Shown here: piece after piece, positions 12,061-25,700 of the stretch
Numbering within the stretch: position 1 is the first letter of the stretch
Layout: the number at the start of each line of letters is the position of its first letter
From: Eutreptiella sp. 'Long Island Sound 2002'
Taxonomy: Eukaryota > Euglenozoa > Euglenophyceae > Eutreptiales > Eutreptiaceae
Reading direction: 5' to 3'
DNA: 64,000 bases
NCBI GenBank assembly: GCA_964036045.1
Contig: OZ038400.1
Coordinates: forward strand, 18,072,950-18,136,949
Position numbers and translations under genes: made by a program
The notes under the pieces: model-generated
The model's input: only the letters and a program-made list of their open reading frames with translations
The model's database searches: none
Told to the model about the DNA's origin: nothing

Positions 12061-15000
12061 TGGTCCTCTTTGTGATCAATGAAAAAAAAAAACAAAAAAA
12101 AAAAACCTTACAGGGCGGGTCGTCTTTGTGATCAATGAAAAAAAAAAAAAATAGAGGGCTAGTCGTCTTTGTGATCAATGAAAAAGAAAAAAAAAAAACC
12201 TTGGAGGGCAAGTCGTCTTTGTGATCAATGAAAAAAAAAAAAAAAAAACCTTAGAGGTCTGGTCGTCTTTGTCAACAATGAAAAAAAAAGAAAAAAAAAA
12301 ACCTAGAGGGCTGGTCGTCTTTAGGATCAATGCGAAAAAAAAAAAAGAAAATTGAGGGCTAGTCGTTTTTGTGATCAATGAAAAAAAAAAAAAGAAACTT
12401 AGAGGGCTGGTCGTCTTTGTGATCAATGAAGAAAAAAAAAAAAAAAAAAACTTTAGACGGCTGTTCGTCTTTGTGATCAATGAAAAAAAAAAAAAAAAAA
12501 AAAAAAACTGCAGGGGTGGTCCTCTTTGTGATCAATGCAAAAAAAAACAAAAAAAAAACAAAACTTAGAGGGCCGGTCGTCTTTGTGATCAATGAAAAAA
12601 AAAAAAAAAATAGAGGGCTAGTCGTCTTTGTGATCAATGAAAAAAAAAAAAAAATTAGAGGGCGGGTCGTCTTTGTGATCAATGAAAAAAAAAAAAAAAA
12701 AAAAACTTAGAGGGCCGGTCGTCTTTGTGAACAATGAAAAAAAAAAAAAAAAAAAACCTAGAGGGCTGGTCGTCTTTGTGATCAATTAGAAAAAAAAAAA
12801 AAACTTAGAGGGCCGGTCGTCTTTGTGATCAATGAAAAAAAAAAAAAAAACTTAGAGGGCCGGTCGTCTTTGTGATGAATGAAAGGAAATAAAAAAAAAA
12901 AAAAAAACTTAGAGGGCCGGTCGTCTTTGTGATCAATGAAAAAAACAAAAAAAAAAGAAAAACTTAGGGCCGGTCGTCTTTGTGATCAATGAAAAAAAAA
13001 AAAAAAGAAAAAAAAAACCTTCAAAGGCTGGTCGTCTTTGTGATCAATGAAGAAAAAAAAACGATCTATGAAAAAAAAAAAAAAAAAAAAACCCTACAGG
13101 GCTGGTCCTCTTTGTGATCAATGCAAAAAAAAACAAAAAAAATAAAACCTTACAGGGTCGTCTTTGTGATGAATGAAAAAAAAAAAAAAAATAGAGGGCT
13201 AGTCGTCTTTGTGATCAATGCAAAAAAAAAAAAAAACAAACTTAGAGGGCTGGTCGTCTTTGTGGACAATGAAAAAAAAAAGAAAAAAAAAAAAAAAAAA
13301 ACCTAGAGGGCTAGTCGTCTTTGTGATCAATGCAAAAAAAAAAAAAAAAAACAAACTTAGAGGGCTGGTCGTCTTTGTGGACAATGAAAAAAAAAAGAAA
13401 AAAAAAAAAAAACTTGGAGCGCGGGCCGTCTTTGTGATCAATGAAAAAAAAAAAAAAAAAAAAAACTTAGTGGACCGGTCGTCGTTGTGATCAATGAAAA
13501 AAAAAAAAAAACTAGAAAATTGAGGGCTAGTTGTCTTTGTGATCAATGAAAAAAAAAAAAAAAAAAAAAACTTAGAGGGCTGGTCGTCTTTGTGATCAAT
13601 GAAGAAAAAAAAAAAAAAAAACCCTACAGGGCTGGTCCTGTTTGTGATGAATGAAAAAAAAAACAAAAAAAAAAAAAACCTTACAGGGCCGGTCGTCTTT
13701 GTGAACAATGAAAGAAAAAAAAAAAAAAACCTACAGAACCGGTCGTCTTTGTGATCAATTAGAAAAAAAAAAAAAAAGTTAGAGGGCCGGTCGTCTTTGT
13801 GATCAATGTAAAAAAAAAAAAAAAAAACTTAGAGGGCCGGTCGTCTTTGTGATGAATGAAAGAAAATAAAAAAAAAAAAAAAACCTTAGAGGGCCCGTCG
13901 TCTTTGTGATCAATGAAAAAAAAAAAAAGAAAAACTTAGGGCCGGTCGTCTTTGTGATCAATGAAAAAAAAAAAAAAACAACAACCTTAGAGGGCTGGTC
14001 GTCTTTGTGATCAATGAAGAAAAAAAAAAATGATCAATGAAAAAAAAAAAAAAAAAAAAAACTTTAGAGGGCCGGTCGTCTTTGCAATCAATGAAAAAAA
14101 AAAAAACCCTACAGGGCAGGTCCTCTTTGGGATCAATGAAAAAAAAAAAACAAAATAAAAAAAAACCTTACAGGGCGGGTCGTCTTTGTAATCAATGAAA
14201 AAAAAAAAATAGAGGGCTAGTCGTCTTTGTGATCAATGGAAAAAAAAAAATGGACGGCTGGTCGTCTTTGTGATCAATGAAAAAAAAAAAAAGAAAAAAA
14301 GGACTTGGAGGGCCGGTCGTCTTTGTGATCGATGCGAAAAAAAAAAAAATCTTAGAGGGCTGGTCGTCTTTGTGATCAATGAAAAAAAAAAAAAAAAAAA
14401 ACTTAGACGGCTGGTCGTCTTTGTGATCAATGAAAAAAAAAAAAACGTAGAGGGCTGGTCCTCTTTGTGATCAATGAAAAATAAAGAAAAAAAAAAAACT
14501 TTAGAGGGCGGGTCGTCTTTGTGATCAATGAAAAAAAAAAAAAAAATAGAGGGCTAGTCGTCTTTGTGATCAATGAAAAAAAAAAAAACTTAGAAGGCTG
14601 GTCGTCTTTGTGAACAATGAAAAAAAAAATGAAAAAAAAAAAAAAAAACCTACAGGGCTGGTCGTCTTTGTGATCAATGAGAAAAAAAAAAAAGAAAAAA
14701 AACTTAGAGGGCTGGTCGTCTTCGTGATCAATGAAAAAAAAAAAAAAAAAAAAACCCTAGAGGGCGGGTCGTCTTTGTGATCAATGAAAAAAAAAAAAAA
14801 AAAAAACCTTAGTGGACCGGTCGTCTTTGTGATCAATGAAAAGAAAAAAAAAAAAAAGAAAAATTGAGGGCTAGTCGTCTTTGTGATCAATGAAAAAAAA
14901 AAAAAAACTTAGAGGGCTGGTCGTCTTTGTGATCAATGAAAAAAAAAAAAAAAAATTCAGGGCCGGTCCTCTTTGTGATCAATGAAAAAAAAAAAACAAA

Positions 15001-18000
15001 AAAAAAAAAAAACTTAGAGGGCCGGTCGTCTTTGTGTTCAATGAAAAAAAAAAAAAAAAAAAATAGAGGGCTAGTCGTCTTTGTGATCAATGAAAAAAAA
15101 AAAAAATTAGAGGGCTGGTCGTCTTTGTTATCAATGAAAAAAAAAAAAAAAAAAACTTAGAGGGCCGGTCGTCTTTGTGATCAATGAAAAAAAAAAAAAA
15201 AAAAAACTTAGAGGGCCGGTCGTCTTTGTGATGAATGAAAGGAAATAAAAAAAAAAAAAAAAAAACTTAGAGGGCCGGTCGTCTTTGTGATCAATGATAA
15301 AAAAAAAAAAAAAGAAAAACTTAGGGCCGGTCGTCTTTGTGATCAATGAAAAAAAAAAAAAAGAAAAAAAAAACCTTCAAAGGCTGGTCGTCTTTGATAT
15401 CAATGAAGAAAAAAAAAACGATCAATGAAAAAAAAAAAAAAAAAAACCCTACAGGGCTGGTCCTCTTTGTGATCAATGCAAAAAAAAACAAAAAAAATAA
15501 AACCTTACAGGGCGGGTCGTCTTTGTGATCAATGAAAAAAAAAAAAAATAGAGGGCTAGTCGTCTTTGTGATCAATGCAAAAAAAAAAAAAAAAACAAAC
15601 TTAGAGGGCCGGTCGTCTTTGTGGACAATGAAAAAAAAAAAAAAAAAAAAATACCTAGAGGGCTAGTCGTCTTTGTGATCAATGCAAAAAAAAAAAAAAA
15701 AAAACTTGGAGGGCTAGTCGTCTTTGTGATCAATGCGAAAAAAAAAAAAAAAAACTTAGAGGGCGGGTCGTCTTTGTGATCAATGAAAAAAAAAAAAAAA
15801 AAACTTAGTGGACCGGTCGTCTTTGTGATCAATGAAAAAAAAAAAAAAAAAAAGAAAATTGAGGGCTAGTCGTCTTTGTGATCAATGAAAAAAAAAAAAA
15901 AAAATTAGAGGGCTGGTCGTCTTTGTGATCAATGAAGAAAAAAAAAAAAAAAAAAAAACCTACAGGGCTGGTCCTGTTTGTGATCAATGAAAAAAAAAAC
16001 AAAAAAAAAAAAACCTTACAGGGCGGGTCGTCTTTGTGATCAATGAAAAAAAAAAAAATAGAGGGCTAGTCGTCTTTGTGATCAATGAAAAAGAAAAAAA
16101 AAAAACTTGGAGGGCAAGTCGTCTTTGTGATCAATGAAAAAAAAAAAAAAAAACCTTAGAGGTCTGGTCGTCTTTGTCAACAATGAAAAAAAAAGAAAAA
16201 AAAAAACCTAGAGGGCTGGTCGTCTTTAGGATCAATGCGAAAAAAAAAAAAAGAAAATTGAGGGCTAGTCGTCTTTGTGATCAATGAAAAAAAAAAAAGA
16301 AACTTAGAGGGCTGGTCGTCTTTGTGATCAATGAAGAAAAAAAAAGAAAAAAAAAAAAACTGCAGGGGTGGTCCTCTTTGTGATCAATGCAAAAAAAAAA
16401 CAAAAAAAAAACAAAACTTAGAGGGCCGGTCGTCTTTGTGATCAATGAAAAAAAAAAAAAAAAATAGAGGGCTAGTCGTCTTTGTGATCAATGAAAAAAA
16501 AAAAAAAATTAGAGGGCGGGTCGTCTTTGTGATCAATGAAAAAAAAAAAAAAAAAAAAACTTAGAGGGCCGGTCGTCTTTGTGAACAATGAAAAAAAAAA
16601 AAAAAAAAAAACCTAGAGGGCTGGTCGTCTTTGTGATCAATTAGAAAAAAAAAAAAAAACTTAGAGGGCCGGTCGTCTTTGTGATCAATGAAAAAAAAAA
16701 AAAACTTAGAGGGCCGGTCGTCTTTGTGATGAATGAAAGGAAATAAAAAAAAAAAAAAAAACTTAGAGGGCCGGTCGTCTTTGTGATCAATGAAAAAAAC
16801 AAAAAAAAAGAAAAACTTAGGGCCGGTCGTCTTTGTGATCAATGAAAAAAAAAAAAAAAGAAAAAAAAAACCTTCAAAGGCTGGTCGTCTTTGTGATCAA
16901 TGAAGAAAAAAAAAACGATCTATGAAAAAAAAAAAAAAAAAAACCCTACAGGGCTGGTCCTCTTTGTCATCAATGCAAAAAAAAACAAAAAAAATAAAAC
17001 CTTACAGGGCGGGTCGTCTTTGTGATGAATGAAAAAAAAAAAAAAAATAGAGGGCTAGTCGTCTTTGTGATCAATGCAAAAAAAAAAAAAAAAAAACAAA
17101 CTTAGAGGGCTGGTCGTCTTTGTGGACAATGAAAAAAAAAAGAAAGAAAAAAAAAAAAAACCTAGAGGGCTAGTCGTCTTTGTGATCAATGCAAAAAAAA
17201 AAAAAAAAACTTGGAGGGCTAGTCGTCTTTGTGATCAATGCGAAAAAAAAAAAAAAAACTTGGAGCGCGGGCCGTCTTTGTGATCAATGAAAAAAAAAAA
17301 AAAAAAAAAACTTAGTGGACCGGTCGTCGTTGTGATCAATGAAAAAAAAAAAAAAACTAGAAAATTGAGGGCTAGTTGTCTTTGTGATCAATGAAAAAAA
17401 AAAAAAAAAAAACTTAGAGGGCTGGTCGTCTTTGTGATCAATGAAGAAAAAAAAAAAAAACCTACAGGGCCGGTCCTGTTTGTGATGAATGAAAAAAAAA
17501 AACAAAAAAAAAAAAACCTTACAGGGCCGGTCGTCTTTGTGAACAATGAAAGAAAAAAAAAAAAAAAACCTACAGAACCGGTCGTCTTTGTGATCAATTA
17601 GAAAAAAAAAAAAAAAAAAGTTAGAGGGCCGGTCGTCTTTGTGATCAATGTAAAAAAAAAAAAAAAAACTTAGAGGGCCGGTCGTCTTTGTGATGAATGA
17701 AAGAAAATAAAAAAAAAAAAAAAACCTTAGAGGGCCCGTCGTCTTTGTGATCAATGAAAAAAAAAAAAAAGAAAAACTTAGGGCCGGTCGTCTTTGTGAT
17801 CAATGAAAAAAAAAAAAAACAACAACCTTAGAGGGCTGGTCGTCTTTGTGATCAATGAAGAAAAAAAAAATGATCAATGAAAAAAAAAAAAAAAAAAAAA
17901 ACTTTAGAGGGCCGGTCGTCTTTGCAATCAATGAAAAAAAAAAAAAAAAACCCTACAGGGCAGGTCCTCTTTGGGATCAATGAAAAAAAAAAACAAAATA

Positions 18001-19800
18001 AAAAAAAACCTTACAGGGCGGGTCGTCTTTGTAATCAATGAAAAAAAAATAAATAGAGGGCTAGTCGTCTTTGTGATCAATGGAAAAAAAAAATGGACGG
18101 CTGGTCGTCTTTGTGATCAATGAAAAAAAAAAAAAAAAAAAAAGGACTTGGAGGGCCGGTCGTCTTTGTGATCGATGCGAAAAAAAAAAAAAACTTAGAG
18201 GGCTGGTCGTCTTTGTGATCAATGAAAAAAAAAAAAAAAAAAACTTAGACGGCTGGTCGTCTTTGTGATCAATGAAAAAAAAAAAACGTAGAGGGCTGGT
18301 CCTCTTTGGGATCAATGAAAAAAAAAGAAAAAAAAAAAAACTTAGAGGGCGGGTCGTCTTTGTGATCAATGAAAAAAAAAAAAAAAAAAACTTGAGAGGG
18401 CGGGTCGTCTTTGTGATCAATGAAAAAAAAAAAAAAATAGAGGGCTAGTCGTCTTTGTGATCAATGAAAAAAAAAAAAACTAAGAAGGCTGGTCGTCTTT
18501 GTGAACAATGAAAAAAAAAATGAAAAAAGAAAAAAAAAAACCCTAGAGGGCGGGTCGTCTTTGTGATCAATGAAAAAAAAAAAAAAAAAAACCTTAGTGG
18601 ACCGGTCGTCTTTGTGATCAATGAAAAGAAAAAAAAAAAAAAGAAAAATTGAGGGCTAGTCGTCTTTGTGATCAATGAAAAAAAAAAAAAAACTTAGAGG
18701 GCTGGTCGTCTTTGTGATCAATGAAAAAAAAAAAAAAAAATTCAGGGCCGGTCCTCTTTGTGATCAATGAAAAAAAAAAACAAAAAAAAAAAAAACTTAG
18801 AGGGCCGGTCGTCTTTGTGTTCAATGAAAAAAAAAAAAAAAAAATAGAGGGCTAGTCGTCTTTGTGATCAATGAAAAAAAAAAAAAAAATTAGAGGGCTG
18901 GTCGTCTTTGTTATCAATGAAAAAAAAAAAAAAAAAAACTTAGAGGGCCGGTCGTCTTTGTGATCAATGAAAAAAAAAAAAAAAAAAACTTAGAGGGCCA
19001 GTCGTCTTTGTGATGAATGAAAGGAAATAAAAAAAAAAAAAAAAAAACTTAGAGGGCCGGTCGTCTTTGTGATCAATGATAAAAAAAAAAAAAAGAAAAA
19101 CTTAGGGCCGGTCGTCTTTGTGATCAATGAAAAAAAAAAAAAGAAAAAAAAAACCTTCAAAGGCTGGTCGTCTTTGATATCAATGAAGAAAAAAAAAACG
19201 ATCAATGAAAAAAAAAAAAAAAAAAACCCTACAGGGCTGGTCCTCTTTGTGATCAATGCAAAAAAAAAACAAAAAAAAATAAAACCTTACAGGGCGGGTC
19301 GTCTTTGTGATCAATGAAAAAGAAAGAAAAAATAGAGGGCTAGTCGTCTTTGTGATCAATGCAAAAAAAAAAAAAAAAAACAAACTTAGAGGGCCGGTCG
19401 TCTTTGTGGACAATGAAAAAAAAAAAAAAAAAAAAAAAAATACCTAGAGGGCTAGTCGTCTTTGTGATCAATGCAAAAAAAAAAAACAAAAACTTGGAGG
19501 GCTAGTCGTCTTTGTGATCAATGCGAAAAAAAAAAAAAAAAACTTAGAGGGCGGGTCGTCTTTGTGATCAATGAAAAAAAAAAAAAAAAAAACTTAGTGG
19601 ACCGGTCGTCTTTGTGATCAATGAAAAAAAAAAAAAAAAAAAAAGAAAATTGAGGGCTAGTCGTCTTTGTGATCAATGAAAAAAAAAAAAAAAGAAATTA
19701 GAGGGCGGGTCGTCTTTGTGATCAATGAAGAAAAAAAAAAAAAAAAAAAAAACCTACAGGGCTGGTCCTGTTTGTGATCAATGAAAAAAAAAAACAAAAA
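12060..19800 (+). repeat. Largest tandem higher-order duplication, period about 3.8-3.9 kb
   Basis: About 12,100-15,960 and 16,010-19,770 are two copies of one long unit. Matching rare variants include GGAGGGCAAGTCG (about 12,200 and 16,110), CTGCAGGGGTGG (about 12,508 and 16,361), CGATCTATG (about 13,072 and 16,916), GGAGCGCGGGCCGTC (about 13,424 and 17,262), GTCGTCGTTGTG (about 13,482 and 17,324), AACAACAACC (about 13,976 and 17,818), GGACTTGGAGG (about 14,301 and 18,143) and CGATCAATG (about 15,419 and 19,199). The offset shrinks from about 3.9 to 3.78 kb, reflecting A-run length changes and small deletions. Confidence 0.85.
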
Positions 19801-22800
19801 AAAAAAAACCTTACAAGGCCGGTCGTCTTTGTGAACAATGAAAGAAAAAAAAAAAAGTTAGAGGGCCGGTCGTCTTTGTGATCAATGTAAAAAACAAAAA
19901 AAAAAAAAAAACTTAGAGGGCCGGTCGTCTTTGTGATGAATGAAAGAAAATAATAAAAAAAAAAAACTTAGAGGGCCCGTCGTCTTTGTGATCAATGAAA
20001 AAAAAAAAAAAGAAAAACTTAGGGCCGGTCGTCTTTGTGATCAATGAAAAAAAAAAAAAAAACAACCTTAGAGGGCTGGTCGTCTTTGTGATCAATGAAG
20101 AAAAAAAAAATGATCAATGAAAAAAAAAAAAAAAAAAAAACTTTAGAGGGCCGGTCGTCTTTGCAATCAATGAAAAAAAAAAAAAAAAAACCTACAGGGC
20201 AGGTCCTCTTTGTGATCAATGAAAAAAAAAAACAAAATAAAAAAAAACCTTACAGGGCGGGTCGTCTTTGTAATCAATGAAAAAAAAAAAAAATAGAGGG
20301 CTAGTCGTCTTTGTGATCAATGGAAAAAAAAAGAAAATGGACGGCTGGTCGCCTTTGTGATCAATGAAACAAAAAAAAAAAAAAAAAGGACTTGGAGGGC
20401 CGGTCGTCTTTGTGATCGATGCGAAAAAAAAAAAAAAACTTAGAGGGCTGGTCGTCTTTGTGATCAATGCAAAAAAAAACAAAAAAAAAACTTGGAGGGC
20501 TAGTCGTCTTTGTGATCAATGCGAAAAAAAAAAAAAAAACTTAGAGGGCGGGTCGTCTTTGTGATCAATGAAAAAAAAAAAAAAAAAAAAAAACTTAGTG
20601 GACCGGTCGTCTTTGTGATCAATGAAAAAAAAAAAAAAAAAAAAAGAAAATTGCGGGCTAGTCGTCTTTGTGATCAATGAAAAAAAAAAAAAAAAACTTA
20701 GAGGGCTGGTCGTCTTTGTGATCAATGAAGAAAAAAAAAAAAAAAAACTTAGACGGCTGGTCGTCTTTGTGATCAATGAAAAAAAAAAAAAACGTAGAGG
20801 GCTGGTCCTCTTTGTGATCAATGAAAAAAAAAGAGAAAAAAAAAACTTAGAGGGCGGGTCGTCTTTGTGATCAATGAAAAAAAAAAAAAAAAAAACTTTA
20901 GAGGGCGGGTCGTCTTTGTGATCAATGAAAAAAAAAAAAAAAATAGAGGGCTAGTCGTCTTTGTGATCAATGAAAAAAAAAAAAAAACTAAGAAGGCTGG
21001 TCGTCTTTGTGAACAATGAAAAAAAAAATGAAAAAAGAAAAAAAAAAACCTACAGGGCTGGTCGTCTTTGTGATCAATGAGAAAAAAAAAAAAGAAAAAA
21101 AACTTAGAGGGCTGGTCGTCTTCGTGATCAATGAAAAAAAAAAAAAAAAAAAAACCCTAGAGGGCGGGTCGTCTTTGTGATCAATGAAAAAAAAAAAAAA
21201 AAAAACCTTAGTGGACCGGTCGTCTTTGTGATCAATGAAAAGAAAAAAAAAAAAAAGAAAAATTGAGGGCTAGTCGTCTTTGTGATCAATGAAAAAAAAA
21301 AAAAAACTTAGAGGGCTGGTCGTCTTTGTGATCAATGAAAAAAAAAAAAAAAATTCAGGGCCGGTCCTCTTTGTGATCAATGAAAAAAAAAAACAAAAAA
21401 AAAAAAAACTTAGAGGGCCGGTCGTCTTTGTGTTCAATGAAAAAAAAAAAAAAAAAAAATAGAGGGCTAGTCGTCTTTGTGATCAATGAAAAAAAAAAAA
21501 AATTAGAGGGCTGGTCGTCTTTGTTATCAATGAAAAAAAAAAAAAAAAAAACTTAGGGGGCCGGTCGTCTTTGTGATCAATGAAAAAAAAAAAAAAAAAA
21601 CTTAGAGGGCCGGTCGTCTTTGTGATGAATGAAAGGAAATAAAAAAAAAAAAAAAAAAACTTAGAGGGCCGGTCGTCTTTGTGATCAATGATAAAAAAAA
21701 AAAAAAGAAAAACTTAGGGCCGGTCGTCTTTGTGATCAATGAAAAAAAAAAAAAAGAAAAAAAAAACCTTCAAAGGCTGGTCGTCTTTGATATCAATGAA
21801 GAAAAAAAAAACGATCAATGAAAAAAAAAAAAAAAAAAAACCCTACAGGGCTGGTCCTCTTTGTGATCAATGCAAAAAAAAACAAAAAAAATAAAACCTT
21901 ACAGGGCGGGTCGTCTTTGTGATCAATGAAAAAGAAAGAAAAAATAGAGGGCTAGTCGTCTTTGTGATCAATGCAAAAAAAAAAAAAAAAACTTGGAGGG
22001 CTAGTCGTCTTTGTGATCAATGCGAAAAAAAAAAAAAAAACTTAGAGGGCGGGTCGTCTTTGTGATCAATGAAAAAAAAAAAAAAAAAACTTAGTGGACC
22101 GGTCGTCTTTGTGATCAATGAAAAAACAAAAAAAAAAAAATTAGAGGGCGGGTCGTCTTTGTGATCAATGAAGAAAAAAAAAAAAAAAAAAAACCTACAG
22201 GGCTGGTCCTGTTTGTGATCAATGAAAAAAAAAAACAAAAAAAAAAAAAACCTTACAAGGCCGGTCGTCTTTGTGAACAATGAAAGAAAAAAAAAAAAAA
22301 AAACCTACGGGGGCGGTCGTCTTTGTGATCAATTAGAAAAAGAAAAGAAAAAAAAAGTTAGAGGGCCGGTCGTCTTTGTGATCAATGTAAAAAACAAAAA
22401 CAAAAAAAAAACTTAGAGGGCCGGTCGTCTTTGTGATGAATGAAAGAAAATAAAAAAAAAAAAACTTAGAGGGCCCGTCGTCTTTGTGATCAATGAAAAA
22501 AAAAAAAAAGAAAAACTTAGGGCCGGTCGTCTTTGTGATCAATGAAAAAAAAAAAAAATGATCAATGAAAAAAAAAAAAAAAAAAAAACTTTAGAGGGCC
22601 GGTCGTCTTTGCAATCAATGAAAAAAAAAAAAAAAAAACCTTACAGGGCGGGTCGTCTTTGTAATCAATGAAAAAAAAAAAAAATAGAGGGCTAGTCGTC
22701 TTTGTGATCAATGGAAAAAAAAAGAAAATGGACGGCTGGTCGCCTTTGTGATCAATGAAAAAAAAAAAAAAAAAAAAAAAGGACTTGGAGGGCCGGTCGT

Positions 22801-24060
22801 CTTTGTGATCGATGCGAAAAAAAAAAAAAAAACTTAGAGGGCTGGTCGTCTTTGTGATCAATGCAAAAAAAAAAAAAAAAAAACTTGGAGGGCTAGTCGT
22901 CTTTGTGATCAATGCGAAAAAAAAAAAAAAACTTAGAGGGCGGGTCGTCTTTGTGATCAATGAAAAAAAAAAAAAAAAAAAAACTTAGTGGACCGGTCGT
23001 CTTTGTGATCAATGAAAAAAAAAAAAAAAAAAGAAAATTGAGGGCTAGTCGTCTTTGTGATCAATGAAAAAAAAAAAAAAAAAAACTTAGAGGGCTGGTC
23101 GTCTTTGTGATCAATGAAGAAAAAAAAAAAAAAAAAAAAAACCTACAGGGCTGGTCCTGTTTGTGATCAATGAAAAAAAAAACAAAAAAAAAAAAACCTT
23201 ACAGGGCCGGTCGTCTTTGTGAACAATGAAAGAAAAAAAAAAAAAAAAAACCTACGGGGGCGGTCGTCTTTGTGATCAATTAGAAAAAGAAAAAAAAAAA
23301 AAGTTAGAGGGCCGGTCGTCTTTGTGATCAATGTAAAAAAAAAAAAAAAAAAAAAACTTAGAGGGCCGGTCGTCTTTGTGATGAATGAAAGAAAATAAAA
23401 AAAAAAAAAAAACTTAGAGGGCCCGTCGTCTTTGTGATCAATGAAAAAAAAAAAAAAGAAAAACTTAGGGCCGGTCGTCTTTGTGATCAATGAAAAAAAA
23501 AAAAAAAAAACAACCTTAGAGGGCTGGTCGTCTTTGTGATCAATGAAGAAAAAAAAAAATGATGAATGAAAAAAAAAAAAAAAAAAAACTTTCGAGGGCC
23601 GGTCGTCATTGCAATCAATGAAAAAAAAAAAAAAAAAACCTACAGGGCAGGTCCTCTTTGTGATCAATGAAAAAAAAAAAAATAAAAAAAAACCTTACAG
23701 GGCGGGTCGTCTTTGTAATCAATGAAAAAAAAAAAAAATAGAGGGCTAGTCGTCTTTGTGATCAATGGAAAAAAAAAAAATGGACGGCTGGTCGCCTTTG
23801 TGATCAATGAAAAAAAAAAAAAAAAAAAAAAAGGACTTGGAGGGCCGGTCGTCTTTGTGATCGATGCGAAAAAAAAAAAAAAAACTTAGAGGGCTGGTCG
23901 TCTTTGTGATCAATGAAAAAAAAAAAAAAAAAAAACTTAGACGGCTGGTCGTCTTTGTGATCAATGAAAAAAAACAAAAACGTAGAGGGCTGGTCCTCTT
24001 TGTGATCAATGAAAAAAAAAGAAAAAAAAAAAACTTAGAGGGCGGGTCGTCTTTGTGATC
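19800..24060 (+). repeat. Rearranged partial copies of the 3.8-kb unit
   Basis: Pieces of the 12-20 kb unit recur here in shortened form. The CCTACAGGGC monomer with TCCTGTTTG appears near 19,752, 22,193 and 23,145. The GGACTTGGAGG monomer appears near 20,388, 22,790 and 23,832. ACTAAGAAGGCTGG near 20,988 and CGATCAATG near 21,811 match 18,479 and 19,199. The spacing (about 2.4 kb, then 0.95 kb) shows internal deletion between copies. No gene is visible. Confidence 0.65.
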
Positions 24061-25700
24061 AATGAAAAAAAAAAAAAAAATAGAGGGCTAGTCGTCTTTG
24101 TGATCAATGAAAAAAAAAAAAAACCTTAGAAGGCTGGTCGTCTTTGTGAACAATGAAAAAAAAAATGAAAAAAGAAAAAAAAAACCTACAGGGCTGGTCG
24201 TCTTTGTGATCAATGAGAAAAAAAAAAAAGAAAAAAAACTTAGAGGGCTGGTCGTCTTCGTGATCAATGAAAAAAAAAAAAAAAACAAAAACTTAGAGGG
24301 CGGGTCGTCTTTGTGATCAATGAAAAAAAAAAAAAAAAAAAACTTAGTGGACCGGTCGTCTTTGTGATCAATGAAAAAAAAAAAAAAAAAAAAGAAAATT
24401 GAGGGCTAGTCGTCTTTGTGATCAATGAAAAAAAAAAAAAAACTTAGAGGGCTGGTCGTCTTTGTGATCAATGAAAAAAAAAAAAAAAAATTCAGGGCCG
24501 GTCCTCTTTGTGATCAATGAAAAAAAAAAAACAAAAAAAAAAAACTTAGAGGGCCGGTCGTCTTTGTGTTCAATGAAAAAAAAAAAAAAAAAAAAAGAGG
24601 GCTAGTCGTCTTTGTGATCAATGAAAAAAAATAAAAAATTAGAGGGCTGGTCGTCTTTGTTATCAATGAAAAAAAAAAAAAAAAAAACTTAGAGGGCCGG
24701 TCGTCTTTGTGAACAATGAAAAAAAAAAAAAAAAAAAAAAACTTAGAGGGCTGGTCGTCTTTGTGATCAATGAAAAAAAAAATAAGAAAAAATAAGAGGC
24801 TAGTCGTCTTTGTGATCAATGAAAAAAAAAAAAAAAAAAAAAAAACTTAGTGGGCTGGACGTCTTTTTGTGATCAATGAAAAAAAAAAAAAAAAAATAGA
24901 GGGCTAGTCGTCTTTGTGATCAATGAAAAAAAAAAAAAAAACCTTAGAAGGCTGGTCGTCTTTGTGAACAATGAAAAAAAAAATGAAAAAAGAAAAAAAA
25001 AACCTACAGGGCTGGTCGTCTTTGTGATCAATGAGAAAAAAAAAAGAAAAAAAACTTAGAGGGCTGGTCGTCTTCGTGATCAATGAAAAAAAAAAAAAAA
25101 AAAAAAAACTTAGAGGGCGGGTCGTCTTTGTGATCAATGAAAAAAAAAAAAAAAAAAAACTTAGTGGACCGGTCGTCTTTGTGATCAATGAAAAAAAAAA
25201 AAAAAAAAAAGAAAATTGAGGGCTAGTCGTCTTTGTGATCAATGAAAAAAAAAAAAAAAACTTAGAGGGCTGGTCGTCTTTGTGATCAATGAAAAAAAAA
25301 AGGAAAAAAATTCAGGGCCGGTCCTCTTTGGGATCAATGAAAAAAAAAAAAAAAAAAAAAAAACTTAGAGGGCCGGTCGTCTTTGTGTTCAATGAAAAAA
25401 AAAAAAAAAAAAAATAGAGGGCTAGTCGTCTTTGTGGTCAATGAGAAAAAAAAAAAATTAGAGGGCTGGTCGTCTTTGTTATCAATGAAAAAAAAAAAAA
25501 AAAAACTTTGAGGGCCGGTCGTCTTTTTGAACAATGAAAAAAAAAAAAAAAAAAAAAATTTAGAGGGCTGGTCGTCTTTGTGATCAATGAAAAAAAAAAA
25601 TAAGAAAAAATAAGAGGCTAGTCGTCTTTGTGATCAATAAAAAAAAAAAAAAAAAAAAAAAACTTAGTGGGCTGGACGTCTTTGTGATCAATGAAGAAAA
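24060..25700 (+). repeat. Tandem higher-order duplication, period about 0.82 kb
   Basis: The interval from about 24,070 to 24,880 is repeated from about 24,890 to 25,690. Shared markers are the linker AAAATGAAAAAAGAAAA (about 24,158 and 24,980), the TCTTCGTGATC core (about 24,254 and 25,072) and AATAAGAAAAAATAAGAGGC (about 24,780 and 25,600). The offset is close to 820 bp throughout. Confidence 0.75.
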
